In this document: positions 33,680 through 42,449 of the stretch, piece by piece
Position numbering within the stretch: position 1 is the first letter of the stretch
Layout: each line of letters starts with the position of its first letter
Assembly: GCA_002451085.1 (NCBI GenBank)
Contig: DKBE01000055.1
Coordinates: 1 to 49,227, forward strand
Length of the DNA: 49,227 nucleotides
Direction: 5' to 3'
From: Proteobacteria bacterium UBA6908
Lineage (GTDB): Bacteria; Pseudomonadota; Gammaproteobacteria; Acidiferrobacterales; UBA6901
Program-made: the position numbers and the translations under genes
Notes under the pieces: model-generated
What the model saw: only the letters and a program-made list of their open reading frames with translations
The model's database searches: none
What the model was told of the DNA's origin: nothing

Positions 33680-34312
33680 CGCACAGAGGGGCCGTAACCG
33701 GCAGCGCGTGCAATGCGGGCGCGGACGACAAACATCCTTGCCATGTGCCACGATTAGCGCGTGATATTCATTGAATAATGTCACGTCGTCGCCCAACCGA
33801 TCCTCGAACAGCTTGCGCAGCACTTCATACTTCTCGCGGCCTTCGATCAGGCCGAGACGCATAAAGATCCGGCGCGTATAGGCATCGATCACAAATACCG
33901 GACGCTCGAAGGCGTACAGCAAGATGTCATCGGCTGTTTCCGGGCCGACGCCGTGAACCGCCAGCAGCGCCTCACGCAGGCGATCTGTAGGCCAGTGCGC
34001 CAGTCGCCGCACACCGCCCTGCTGTAACAGCCATGCACAAAAGGCTCGCAGCCGCTTCGCCTTGATGTTGAAGTAACCGGAGGGCTTGAGCCAGGATACG
34101 AGCTGGCGATGTGGCGCCGCGACAATCGCATGCGGAGTCAGTGCCTTTGCCGCCCGAAGATTGGCGATCGCCTTTTCGACATTGCTCCAGGCCGTGTTCT
34201 GGGTAAGCACGGCGCCGACCATGATCTCGAAGCGTGTGTCGCCGGGCCACCAGAATTGCGGGCCGTGCGCCGCATGCAGGCGCCGGTATACCGACATGAA
34301 CCGGCGCCTCAT
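33659..34312 (-). CDS. endonuclease III-like DNA glycosylase (HhH-GPD)
   Basis: A 217-residue base-excision repair protein with the helix-hairpin-helix-Gly/Pro-Asp fold. The HhH loop reads VHGVGPETADDIL, and the catalytic Asp is Asp143 (FVIDAYTRR). The C-terminal 4Fe-4S ligands are Cys195, Cys201, Cys204 and Cys210. In Nth a Lys sits where this protein has Glu125, so lyase activity is not expected; it is more likely a monofunctional glycosylase of the endonuclease III-related family. The ATG overlaps rluB by 4 bases. Confidence 0.88.
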   Translation of the reverse strand: MRRRFMSVYRRLHAAHGPQFWWPGDTRFEIMVGAVLTQNTAWSNVEKAIANLRAAKALTPHAIVAAPHRQLVSWLKPSGYFNIKAKRLRAFCAWLLQQGGVRRLAHWPTDRLREALLAVHGVGPETADDILLYAFERPVFVIDAYTRRIFMRLGLIEGREKYEVLRKLFEDRLGDDVTLFNEYHALIVAHGKDVCRPRPHCTRCRLRPLCASPVANN

Positions 34313-35196
34313 CGCTGGCGCGGACGGCCTGCCGGTTTACGGCGTGATCGAGGCGGTGTTTTTTTCGCGCTGTCCCGGCCTTCCTTCGTGTGGCGTGCGC
34401 GGATCGCCGGTTTTTTGGGTGCACGTGGTTGTTCGGCTTGCATGCCGACGCTCGCCAGCAACTGGGACTCACGTTCCGGTTCGAGGTCCATCCAGCGTCC
34501 CGGACGCAATTGACGCGGCAGGGACACCGGCCCGAATCGGACCCGGATCAGGCGACTGACGGTCACGCCGACCGCTTCCCACAGACGGCGCACTTCGCGA
34601 TGGCGACCTTCTTTGAGCGTCACGTGGTACCAGTGATTGGCGCCCTCGCCTCCGGCATCGACCAGCGTGTCAAAATGCGCCGGGCCGTCCTCGAGTTCAA
34701 CACCTTCCTGCAGCCGCTTGAGCATGTCGGCATCGACCTTGCCGAGCACACGCACCGCGTATTCGCGTTCGATCTCGCTGGACGGATGCATCAGCTTGTT
34801 GGCCAGCGCACCGTCGGTCGTGAACAGCAGCAGGCCCTGAGTGTTGAAATCGAGACGCCCGATGACAATCCAGCGGGCGTTGCGCAATGCCGGGAGATGG
34901 TCGAACACGGTCGGCCGGCCTTGCGGATCCTTGGTGGTGGTCACTTCGCCATCGGGCTTGTGATAGGCGATGACGCGGCGTGTGACACCATGGCGGGCAC
35001 CAGCAGCCAGCGGCTGCCCATCCACGCGAATGTCCTGTTCGGGGGTGACTCGATCGCCAAGCTTGGCAATGGCGCCGTCGACCGTTACGCGCCCATCAGA
35101 AATCCAGTGTTCCAGTTCGCGGCGCGACCCCAGTCCGGCATTGGCCAGGACCTTGTGCAGTTTTTCGCCGCGCGGCCCGGGGCTGTCCTGGTTCAC
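34309..35196 (-). CDS. rluB: 23S rRNA pseudouridine synthase RluB
   Basis: A 295-residue RsuA-family pseudouridine synthase. An N-terminal S4 RNA-binding domain (EKLHKVLANAGLGSRRELE) is followed by the catalytic domain with Asp116 in IGRLDFNTQGLLLF. RluB makes pseudouridine 2605; RluE/RsuA relatives are possible but the Lys/Arg-rich C-terminal tail and position after scpB favour RluB. It starts with GTG overlapping scpB by 4 bases. The ScpA-ScpB-RluB order is widespread. Confidence 0.92.
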   Translation of the reverse strand: MNQDSPGPRGEKLHKVLANAGLGSRRELEHWISDGRVTVDGAIAKLGDRVTPEQDIRVDGQPLAAGARHGVTRRVIAYHKPDGEVTTTKDPQGRPTVFDHLPALRNARWIVIGRLDFNTQGLLLFTTDGALANKLMHPSSEIEREYAVRVLGKVDADMLKRLQEGVELEDGPAHFDTLVDAGGEGANHWYHVTLKEGRHREVRRLWEAVGVTVSRLIRVRFGPVSLPRQLRPGRWMDLEPERESQLLASVGMQAEQPRAPKKPAIRARHTKEGRDSAKKTPPRSRRKPAGRPRQR

Positions 35197-35927
35197 AGCT
35201 TCGCGGGTGTCGAATGGTCGTCGTCCGCACGGGCTTCCAGCGGAGCCGTCGCATCGGCAGAGGCCTCGTGGTCAGGCACATCGGATTCGGGTGCGGCCTC
35301 CCGCTCGCTCGTCTCCTCGCTACCTGCCGGCGCCTCGGGATCTGGCAGGGGCTCGTCCACCGGAAGGCGCAGATTCAGTTCGGCGGCAATCTTGTCGACA
35401 TCCCGCAACTCCGCCAATGGCGGCAGTTCATCGAGCCCCTTGAGATTGAAGTGCTCAAGGAAGCCACGGGTCGTGCCGTACAGGGCCGGACGGCCCGGCA
35501 CGTCGCGCGTACCAACCTGGCGCACCCAGTCGCGCCCCTGCAGGGTCTTGATGATTTCGCTCGACACGGCCACGCCGCGGATATCTTCGATCTCGCCGCG
35601 CGTAACCGGCTGACGATAGGCGATGATGGCCAGCGTCTCGAGCAAGGCGCGCGAATAGCGCACCGGCCGTTCTTCTGACAAACGGGCGATCCACTCGGCG
35701 TATTTCTGTTTGGTCTGGAGCCGGTAACCCTGATCGATGCGCTGCAACTCGATGCCGCGGTGCTCGCACTCCGCGGCGAGCTGGTCGAGCGCCGTACGCA
35801 GTTCGTCGCGTTCCGGGCGCGAGCCCTCGGGAAACAGTGACAACAACTTATCGAGCGTGAGCGGTACGCCGGCGACCAGCAATGCGGCTTCGACAATATT
35901 TTTAAGTTCGGAATTGGTATCAGTCAT
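35193..35927 (-). CDS. scpB: segregation and condensation protein B
   Basis: A 244-residue protein of two winged-helix domains that forms a dimer on ScpA in the SMC-ScpAB complex. It shows the LKNIVEAALLVAGVPLTLDKL start and the LIETLAIIAYRQPVTRGEIE-like segment (LLETLAIIAYRQPV). The acidic C-terminal tail after residue 185 is low complexity. The start overlaps the scpA stop by 1 base. A partial smc gene lies at the right end of the window. Confidence 0.95.
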   Translation of the reverse strand: MTDTNSELKNIVEAALLVAGVPLTLDKLLSLFPEGSRPERDELRTALDQLAAECEHRGIELQRIDQGYRLQTKQKYAEWIARLSEERPVRYSRALLETLAIIAYRQPVTRGEIEDIRGVAVSSEIIKTLQGRDWVRQVGTRDVPGRPALYGTTRGFLEHFNLKGLDELPPLAELRDVDKIAAELNLRLPVDEPLPDPEAPAGSEETSEREAAPESDVPDHEASADATAPLEARADDDHSTPAKL

Positions 35928-36739
35928 CAGGCAACGGCCTTTACATGGATCGGAGCATACGGTTCATTCTGGACCAGCACGAGCAGCGACTCCTTGAGCA
36001 GCTCCAGCAGCGCCATGAACGTGACCACCACGCCCATGCGACCTTCCTTGGGTTCGAACAGGGATTCAAAGTTCAGGAACGTATCGCCATTGACGCGCGA
36101 CAGGATCTGGGTCATGCGCTCGCGTACCGACAGCGCCTCCATGATCACGCGGTGATGACGATACATCTCGGCACGCTGCAGCACATTGCGAAACGCGTCG
36201 AGCAGCTCGAACAGTGACACATTCGGCTCGACCCGCTTGACCGGCCGCTCGTCAAACTCAACCACAGCCAGATGAATTTCACGTCCCACCCGAGGCCGGT
36301 CGTCGATATCTTCGGCGGCCTTGCGATAGCGCTCGTATTCCTGCAAGCGCCGCACCAGCTGTGCGCGCGGATCCTCTTCTTCGTTCTCGCTCTCGGCCGG
36401 ACGCGGCAACAGCATGCGCGACTTGATCTCGGCCAGCATCGCCGCCATCACCAGATACTCGGCGGCCAGCTCCAGGCGCGCCGTTTGCATGAGCCCGATG
36501 TATTCAACGTACTGACGCGTGATCTCGGCGATCGGGATATCCAGGATGTCGAGGTTTTGCTTGCGAATCAGGTAGAGCAACAGATCGAGCGGACCTTCAA
36601 AGGTCTCGAGAATAACCTCCAGCGCATCGGGCGGGATATACAGGTCCTGCGGCAGCGCCGTGACCGCCTCGCCCATGACGATCGCGAACGGCATTTCGGT
36701 CTGCTGCGGTGCGCTCGCCGGTGTTTCGGGGTTGTTCAT
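35927..36739 (-). CDS. scpA: segregation and condensation protein A
   Basis: A 270-residue kleisin that bridges SMC heads. The N-terminal FEGPLDLLLYLIRKQNLDIL motif is diagnostic, followed by the LELAAEYLVMAAMLAEIKS helix and a C-terminal winged helix (VVTFMALLELLKESL). The ATG at 36739 overlaps the trpS stop by 1 base; a TTG one codon upstream is not used. Its presence with scpB and smc indicates an SMC-ScpAB condensin rather than MukBEF. Confidence 0.95.
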   Translation of the reverse strand: MNNPETPASAPQQTEMPFAIVMGEAVTALPQDLYIPPDALEVILETFEGPLDLLLYLIRKQNLDILDIPIAEITRQYVEYIGLMQTARLELAAEYLVMAAMLAEIKSRMLLPRPAESENEEEDPRAQLVRRLQEYERYRKAAEDIDDRPRVGREIHLAVVEFDERPVKRVEPNVSLFELLDAFRNVLQRAEMYRHHRVIMEALSVRERMTQILSRVNGDTFLNFESLFEPKEGRMGVVVTFMALLELLKESLLVLVQNEPYAPIHVKAVA

Positions 36740-37959
36740 CAACTGTACTCCAGGCCCATGCTGCGGCGCACGTCCTTCAAAGTTTCTTCCGCGACATCGC
36801 GGGCTCGCCGGCAGCCATCGGCAATCACGCTGCGGATCAGGGTCGGATCCTGGGACAGCTCATTGGCGCGATGCTGGATTGGGCGCAGTTCGGCCAGCAC
36901 CGCATCGATCACGGGCTGTTTGCATTCCAGGCAACCGATTGCGGCCGAACGGCAACCTGCTCCGGCCCATTGTTTCACATCCTCGCCGGAGTAGACCAGA
37001 TGAAACTGCCAGACCGGGCATTGCTCCGGATCGCCGGGATCGGTGCGGCGCACCCGCTTCGGATCGGTCGGCATGGTGCGCAGCTTCTGGGCGATATCAT
37101 CGGGCAGATCACGCAGACCGATAGTGTTGTGGTAGGACTTCGACATCTTCTGGCCGTCGAGCCCCGGCATCTTGGCGGCTTCGGTCAGCAGGGACTGCGG
37201 TTCGGTCAGGATCTGGCGGCCGCCGCCTTCGAGATAACCCAGCAGCCGTTCGCGATCGCCGAGCGTGATGTTTTTCTGATCCTCAATCAGCTCGCGTGCC
37301 GTGATCAGGGCCTCACGGTCGCCGCGCTCGATATAGGCTTCGCGCAGTTCGCTGTAACGCTTGCCGGCCTTCTTGCCCATCTTCTTGATGGCTGCCTGGC
37401 ACAGCTCCTCGTAGCCCGATTCGCGGCCGTAGAGGAAATTGAAGCGTCGCGCCACTTCGCGGGTGATTTCGACGTGCGCCACCTGATCCTCGCCAACCGG
37501 GACGAGCCCGGCCCGGTAAATAAGAATGTCGGCGCTTTGCAGCAACGGATAGCCGAGAAAACCATAGGTCGACAGATCCTTGTCCTTGAGCTTGAGCTGC
37601 TGATCCTTGTAGGTCGGCACACGCTCCAGCCAGGACAACGGAGTGATCATCGACAACAGTACATGCAGCTCGGCGTGCTCCGGAACCCGGGACTGGATGA
37701 ACAGGGTGGAATTGGCCGGATCGATGCCCACCGCCAGCCAGTCGATCACCATGTCCCACACGCTTTCCTCGAGGTGACGCGGGTCCTCGTAGTGGGTAGT
37801 CAGCGCGTGCCAGTCGGCAATGAAAAAGAAACACTCGTACTCATGCTGGAGCTTGAGCCAGTTTTTCAGCACACCATGGTAGTGGCCAAGGTGCAGGCGG
37901 CCTGTGGGACGCATCCCTGACAGTACGCGCGTGGCGGACCCTGGATGAATGGTATTCAT
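36739..37959 (-). CDS. trpS: tryptophan-tRNA ligase
   Basis: A 406-residue class I aminoacyl-tRNA synthetase. The ATP motif is RPTGRLHLGHYHG (HIGH) and the second is QKMSKSYHN (KMSKS). The C-terminal part has GCLECKQPVIDAV, characteristic of the longer proteobacterial form. It belongs to the minus-strand run trpS-scpA-scpB-rluB, with overlapping stops and starts. Confidence 0.96.
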   Translation of the reverse strand: MNTIHPGSATRVLSGMRPTGRLHLGHYHGVLKNWLKLQHEYECFFFIADWHALTTHYEDPRHLEESVWDMVIDWLAVGIDPANSTLFIQSRVPEHAELHVLLSMITPLSWLERVPTYKDQQLKLKDKDLSTYGFLGYPLLQSADILIYRAGLVPVGEDQVAHVEITREVARRFNFLYGRESGYEELCQAAIKKMGKKAGKRYSELREAYIERGDREALITARELIEDQKNITLGDRERLLGYLEGGGRQILTEPQSLLTEAAKMPGLDGQKMSKSYHNTIGLRDLPDDIAQKLRTMPTDPKRVRRTDPGDPEQCPVWQFHLVYSGEDVKQWAGAGCRSAAIGCLECKQPVIDAVLAELRPIQHRANELSQDPTLIRSVIADGCRRARDVAEETLKDVRRSMGLEYS

Positions 37960-37962
37960 CGT

Positions 37963-38646
37963 TTAGATCAGCCCGGTCAGCAGGCCAATGGTGTTGGCCA
38001 CCAGCTCGGCGGCCGGCCAGATCAGGTAACCAAGCAGGCCGGTGATCATGAGACCGATCAGGATGAAAAATCCGTACGGCTCGATACGACTGAGGCGCCA
38101 AGCCCAGGGACCGGGCAACAACCCGACGGCCACCCGTCCGCCATCCAGCGGCGGCAATGGCAGCAGATTGAACACCATGAGCAACACGTTCGCGAGAATA
38201 CCGCCCAGACCCATATACACCAGCGGTTCACCGATCGCCGGCTGGTTGGCCGCCAGCGCCCCGCCCAGCCTCGCCAGCAACGCCCAACCGATGGCCATCA
38301 GCAGATTGGAGGCCGGTCCGGCCGCCGCCACGATGGCCATGTCGCGTTTCGGGTGACGCAGATTTTCCCAGGTGACCGGCACCGGTTTCGCCCAGCCGAA
38401 CACAAAACCCGTGCGCATCAGGATCAAGAGTGCCGGCACCAGTACCGTACCGACCGGATCGATATGTTTGATCGGATTCAGCGTCAGCCGGCCGAGCCGT
38501 TCAGCGGTCGGGTCGCCCAGGTGTTTGGCCACCCAGCCGTGCGCGACTTCATGCACGATGATGGCAAACAGCACGGGAATAAGGAGAACCGAGACGAGTT
38601 GCGGTAACGATAAACCGCTCAGAATCCGCAGAATTTGTTCCAACAT
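37963..38646 (-). CDS. site-2 protease family zinc metalloprotease
   Basis: A 227-residue membrane protein of the M50 family (Rv/RseP-like without PDZ). The zinc motif is VHEVAHGW (His32, Glu33, His36) and the third ligand is Asp168 in LLPLPPLDGGRV. About six membrane segments. Members cut transmembrane peptides; the substrate is unknown. It stands 3 bases upstream of trpS on the same strand. Confidence 0.9.
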   Translation of the reverse strand: MLEQILRILSGLSLPQLVSVLLIPVLFAIIVHEVAHGWVAKHLGDPTAERLGRLTLNPIKHIDPVGTVLVPALLILMRTGFVFGWAKPVPVTWENLRHPKRDMAIVAAAGPASNLLMAIGWALLARLGGALAANQPAIGEPLVYMGLGGILANVLLMVFNLLPLPPLDGGRVAVGLLPGPWAWRLSRIEPYGFFILIGLMITGLLGYLIWPAAELVANTIGLLTGLI

Positions 38647-38702
38647 CGGCGCAGTATATCAGGACCGTGAGCCCGGCATAAACGCGGATATATCCGGACG
38701 AA

Positions 38703-39326
38703 TCAGGCCTGAAACGGGGCCGGATCGCCCTTGCCGACACGCCGCACCTCGGCCACGCCGTCTTCCAGCACCACCACCGTGGTCGGCTCCAGGTCGCAGT
38801 GGCCGGCATCAATCACCAGGTCCACCTGGTGCTCGAGACGCTCACGGATCTCGTGCGGATCGGCGAGCGGCAGGTCGTCGCCGGGCAGGTGCAGCGTCAC
38901 GCTCATCAGCGGCTCGCCGAGTTCGGCCAGCAGCGCATGCACGACCGGATGATTCGGCACGCGCAGTCCGATGGTCTTGCGCTTGACGTGCTGCAGGCGT
39001 CGTGGCACCTCGCGCGTGGCCGGCAGGATAAATGTATAGGCGCCAGGGGTATGCGCCTTGAGCAGGCGGAAATCGCTGTTGCCGACGCGCGCGTACTGCG
39101 CCAGCTGCGACAGGTCGGCGCACACCAGCGTGAAATTATGCCGGTCGTCGAGTTGGCGGATACGACGAATGCGTTCCTGCGCATCCTTGTCACCGAGGTG
39201 GCAACCGAGCGCATAACTCGAATCGGTGGGATAGGCCACCACCCCACCGCGCCGGATAATATCTGCCGCCTGACGGATCAGTCGTGACTGCGGATTGACC
39301 GGATGAATTTCAAAATACTGGGCCAT
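38703..39326 (-). CDS. yciO: YciO-type L-threonylcarbamoyladenylate synthase-like protein
   Basis: A 207-residue YrdC-fold protein. It follows the E. coli YciO pattern nearly throughout: AQYFEIHPVNPQSRLI start, the VAYPTDSSYALGCHLGDKDA loop and the KRKTIGLRVPNHP segment. YrdC-fold enzymes make threonylcarbamoyl-AMP for t6A in tRNA; YciO itself has an uncertain role. It is encoded next to the PHP-domain gene, like yciO and yciV in E. coli. Confidence 0.88.
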   Translation of the reverse strand: MAQYFEIHPVNPQSRLIRQAADIIRRGGVVAYPTDSSYALGCHLGDKDAQERIRRIRQLDDRHNFTLVCADLSQLAQYARVGNSDFRLLKAHTPGAYTFILPATREVPRRLQHVKRKTIGLRVPNHPVVHALLAELGEPLMSVTLHLPGDDLPLADPHEIRERLEHQVDLVIDAGHCDLEPTTVVVLEDGVAEVRRVGKGDPAPFQA

Positions 39327-39377
39327 CAGGCATGGGTCTGCCGGTAGGCGTCCGGCACAGGCAGCGTGGGCACGAAC

Positions 39378-40247
39378 TCAGGCATGCGGTGACTCCGAAA
39401 CCGTCTCGGTCTCCCATGCCTGCCACACCGGCGTGCAGCCGTCCGGCAGCGGTGGCAGCGGTCCGAGATCCATATAATGGTTTTGCGGACCGTGATAGTC
39501 CGATCCGGCGGAAGCCAGCAAATCGTAAGTGTTGGCGAGCTGCGCAAACCGGTAAGCATCGTCGCGCGAGTGACTGCCGCACACCACTTCCAGCCCGTCG
39601 CCGCCACACTCGCGGAACTCACCGAGCAGTTTCCGCAAGCGGGTGGCCGTCAGGTGATAGCGGGCCGGATGCGCCAGCACCGCCTGGCCGCCGGCGCCAC
39701 GGATCCAGCCCACCGCCTCGTCGAGTCCCGCCCATTGTCCGGGCACGTGCCCGGGCTTGCCGTGCACCAGAAACTTTTTGAACACCCGCCGCAAATCCGG
39801 GGCGTGTCCGGCTGCCACCAGGAACTGGGCAAAGTGAGTGCGGCTGACGAGTCCGCGCGGGGCCAGCGCCCGGGCGGCGGCCGTCGCGCCTTCGATGCCG
39901 GCCTTGTCCAGCCGTCGCCCGATCTCCTCGGCACGCCAGACACGAAAGTCACGCAGCCGTTGCAATCCACCTTGTAATGCTGGATTGGACGCATCGATGC
40001 GCAATCCCACCACATGCACGGTCTGGTGGCCCCAGGTCACGGATATTTCCACGCCGGGAATCAGGGTCAGGCCGGCGGTTTCGGCGGCGCGCCGGGCTTC
40101 CGGCAGGCCGTCGGTGACATCGTGGTCGGTCAGGCTCAGCACCTCGACCCCGTTGGCCGCGGCACGCACCACCAGTTCGGCCGGCGGCAACTGGCCGTCG
40201 GAATAATGGCTGTGAGTATGCAGATCGTAGACACGCGGCAGATTCAT
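39378..40247 (-). CDS. rnm: PHP-domain RNase AM / 3',5'-nucleotide phosphatase (YciV)
   Basis: A 289-residue PHP phosphoesterase. The metal-binding residues are visible: YDLHTHSHYSDG (first motif), SLTDHDVTDG, PGVEIS, and the later AHPARYHL and GSDYHGPQ. The E. coli homologue YciV/RnmAM matures 5' ends of rRNA and hydrolyses 3',5'-bisphosphate nucleosides. The start at 40247 was chosen because earlier residues do not fit the family. It precedes yciO by 51 bases. Confidence 0.88.
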   Translation of the reverse strand: MNLPRVYDLHTHSHYSDGQLPPAELVVRAAANGVEVLSLTDHDVTDGLPEARRAAETAGLTLIPGVEISVTWGHQTVHVVGLRIDASNPALQGGLQRLRDFRVWRAEEIGRRLDKAGIEGATAAARALAPRGLVSRTHFAQFLVAAGHAPDLRRVFKKFLVHGKPGHVPGQWAGLDEAVGWIRGAGGQAVLAHPARYHLTATRLRKLLGEFRECGGDGLEVVCGSHSRDDAYRFAQLANTYDLLASAGSDYHGPQNHYMDLGPLPPLPDGCTPVWQAWETETVSESPHA

Positions 40248-40351
40248 GACCGGCAAGGGTATCATGCCCGGGCAGCAGCCGCCTGCCGCCGTGCGTTGCC
40301 CGGTTTCTTCAATAGTGCGAGAATTCACAGCACTATCGCCGGATGTTTCGC

Positions 40352-41053
40352 ATGAAATTCCTCTTTGATTTCTTCCCGTTGCTGCTGTTCTTCGCGGCCT
40401 TCAAGTTCTTCGGAATATTTGTGGCCACCGCCGTGGTGATCGCGGCCTCGGTGGTCCAGGTTACCTGGTTCCGGCTGCGCAACGGGCGTTTTGAGAAAAT
40501 GCATCTCATCACGATGGGTCTTGTCACCGTGCTGGGTGGACTGACCATCGCCCTGCATGCGAAGTCCTTCGTGATGTGGAAACCAACCATTGTGAATTGG
40601 GTATTTGCCGTGATCTTTCTCGGCAGTCATTTCATTGGCAAGCAACCGCTCATTCGCCGGCTGTTGAGTGCGCAGATCGAGCTACCGGACCGGGTTTGGT
40701 CGCGGCTCAGCCTCATGTGGGTGGCTTTTTTCTTTACGGCGGGCGCAGCGAACATTTACTTCGTGCGCGACTATGTGGCTGCCGAGACCGCGCTGCGCGC
40801 GGCCGCTCCGGATGTCGAAGAGAGCAAGTTCGAGAATCTGGACTGCGCAACGGACTTCAATGGCGATGCCCAGGTCCTGTGCGCCACCGCCAAGCACAAG
40901 GAAGATGTCTGGGCCAATTTCAAAGTACCGGGAACGATTGGCCTCACGCTCGTCTTTATCCTCCTCCAGGGTCTGTACCTGGCGCGCCACCTGAAATTGA
41001 AAACGGATGATGGCCCAACAGCCGATGCACCTGTACACAAGGAAAAGTTCTGA
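40352..41053 (+). CDS. yciB: septation protein A (YciB) with a long extra loop
   Basis: A 233-residue inner-membrane protein linked to cell-envelope shape and division. The MKFLFDFFPLLLFFAAFKF start and the FLGSHFIGKQPLIRRLL segment are typical. Usual length is about 180; the extra residues lie between membrane helices 5 and 6 (about 139-185), an inserted loop that contains Cys165 and Cys177, likely outside the cytoplasm where they could form a disulfide. The C-terminal helix FKVPGTIGLTLVFILLQGLYL is normal. The start is the ATG 9 bases after the first in-frame ATG. yciI follows with a 1-base overlap. Confidence 0.9.
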   Translation: MKFLFDFFPLLLFFAAFKFFGIFVATAVVIAASVVQVTWFRLRNGRFEKMHLITMGLVTVLGGLTIALHAKSFVMWKPTIVNWVFAVIFLGSHFIGKQPLIRRLLSAQIELPDRVWSRLSLMWVAFFFTAGAANIYFVRDYVAAETALRAAAPDVEESKFENLDCATDFNGDAQVLCATAKHKEDVWANFKVPGTIGLTLVFILLQGLYLARHLKLKTDDGPTADAPVHKEKF

Positions 41054-41352
41054 TGTTCTACATGATCCGTGGTACTGATGTGCCGAACAGCCTCGAGCGC
41101 CGCCTGACGGCGCGCCCGGCGCACGTGAAGCGTCTCGAACAGCTGCGTGACGAAGGCCGGTTGTTGCTGAGCGGCCCGCTCCCGGCCGTAGAGTCCGAGG
41201 ATCCCGGGCCGGCCGGCTTTACCGGCAGCCTGATCGTTGCCGAATTCGAATCGCTCGCCGCCGCCCGCACCTGGGCCAATGACGATCCATACGTGTCAAC
41301 CGGCGTATTTGCGACGGTCGAGATTCAACCTTTCCGCAAGGTGCTGCCATGA
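41053..41352 (+). CDS. yciI: YciI family protein
   Basis: A 99-residue cytoplasmic protein with the YciI ferredoxin-like fold. The conserved residues are in MFYMIRGTDVPNSLERR (Arg/Asp region), RPAHVKRL (His), LLLSGPLP and WANDDPYVSTGVF (the Asp-Pro). Function is unknown; a His-Asp pair may be catalytic. It overlaps yciB by 1 base and bolA by 4, so it is part of the yciB-yciI-bolA run. Confidence 0.9.
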   Translation: MFYMIRGTDVPNSLERRLTARPAHVKRLEQLRDEGRLLLSGPLPAVESEDPGPAGFTGSLIVAEFESLAAARTWANDDPYVSTGVFATVEIQPFRKVLP

Positions 41353-41621
41353 CCGATCGCGTGGCCGAAATCGAACACAAGTTGCGGGCAGCGCTGCAGC
41401 CCCTGAAACTGGAAATCGAAGACGAAAGCCACAAACACGCCGGCCACGCCGGCGCACGCGAAAGCGGCGGTGGTCACTTCAATGTCACCATCGTATCGGC
41501 GGCCTTCACCGGCCAGGGACTGCTGCAACGCCACCGACTCGTCTATGATGCGCTGGGTGACACCATGCGCCGCGAGATTCACGCCCTCAGCATCCGTGCG
41601 CTGAGCCCCGAAGAAGCCTGA
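41349..41621 (+). CDS. bolA: BolA family protein
   Basis: A 90-residue BolA-fold protein. The family motif HKHAGHAGARESGGGHFNVTI is seen around residues 28-46, with the helix LLQRHRLVYDALGDTM following. BolA proteins bind Fe-S clusters with monothiol glutaredoxins or act as transcription regulators. The ATG overlaps yciI by 4 bases. The parvulin gene follows after 21 bases. Confidence 0.93.
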   Translation: MTDRVAEIEHKLRAALQPLKLEIEDESHKHAGHAGARESGGGHFNVTIVSAAFTGQGLLQRHRLVYDALGDTMRREIHALSIRALSPEEA

Positions 41622-41642
41622 ACCCCACCTCAAGGAGAACCC

Positions 41643-42443
41643 ATGATCACCCGCCGGATGCCATATGTCGTGCTGTTGCTCGCCGCCCTGCTCGCCGCCG
41701 GGGCCTGCAGCAAAAGCCCGGACAACAGCAAAGTGATTGCCACCATCAACGGTGAGGGCATCACCGAAAAGGATTTTGAAGACTATTTGCAAGCCCGCCA
41801 GCAGCAGCCAATGCCACTGCCCGGCGATGAAAAGGAACGCCGTCAGCTGATCCTGGATGAGATGATCAACCGCGTGTTGCTGGTGCAGGGCGCTCTCGAA
41901 CACAAGATCGACCAGGAGCTGGATGTGTATTTCCAGATCAAGCGCCAACGGGAAAATGTGCTGGCGCGCGGAATGCTGCGCAAGTATTTCCGCGACAACC
42001 CGATTCCGGATACCGAAATCCAGAAGCATATCGTCAAGGACGAGTTCCACACCCGCCACATTCTGGTGCGTAACGAGGCAGATGCCGTGGCCATTATTGC
42101 CGAGCTGCAGAAAGGCGGAAATTTTGCCGCCATCGCCAAGGCCAGATCGATCGACGTGAAGTCCGGCAAGAAGGGTGGCGACCTCGGCTGGATCAGCCAG
42201 GAGGACGGTATCGTTCCGCAATTCTTCACCGCCGTGGCCGACATGAAGAAGGGCCAGACCTCGGAAAAGCCGGTCAAGACCAACTTCGGCTGGCACGTGA
42301 TCCGCGTCGACGATGTCCGGCCGCACAAGATGCAATCGACAGAGAAGCTGGCTGCCGAGATTCGCATGCAGATGCAGCAGGAACGGGTCGACGCCCTGGT
42401 GAAGTCACTGAAGGACAAGGCCAAGATCAAGATCAACGAGTAA
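41643..42443 (+). CDS. peptidyl-prolyl isomerase, parvulin type (PpiC/PpiD/SurA-like), probable lipoprotein
   Basis: A 266-residue exported protein. The signal ends LLAAGAC with Cys22 as a possible lipid attachment site. An N-terminal SurA-like helical part (33-130) is followed by the parvulin domain (about 137-230; FHTRHILVRNEADAVA and the GGDLGWISQEDGIVPQF segment). It helps fold exported proteins at the membrane. AAGGAG precedes the ATG. It could also be a PrsA-like chaperone. Confidence 0.9.
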   Translation: MITRRMPYVVLLLAALLAAGACSKSPDNSKVIATINGEGITEKDFEDYLQARQQQPMPLPGDEKERRQLILDEMINRVLLVQGALEHKIDQELDVYFQIKRQRENVLARGMLRKYFRDNPIPDTEIQKHIVKDEFHTRHILVRNEADAVAIIAELQKGGNFAAIAKARSIDVKSGKKGGDLGWISQEDGIVPQFFTAVADMKKGQTSEKPVKTNFGWHVIRVDDVRPHKMQSTEKLAAEIRMQMQQERVDALVKSLKDKAKIKINE

Positions 42444-42449
42444 TTGCCG

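Noticed and set aside
36709-37920. 403-codon open frame antisense to trpS
   Set aside because: Shadow; trpS carries both synthetase motifs in the opposite strand.
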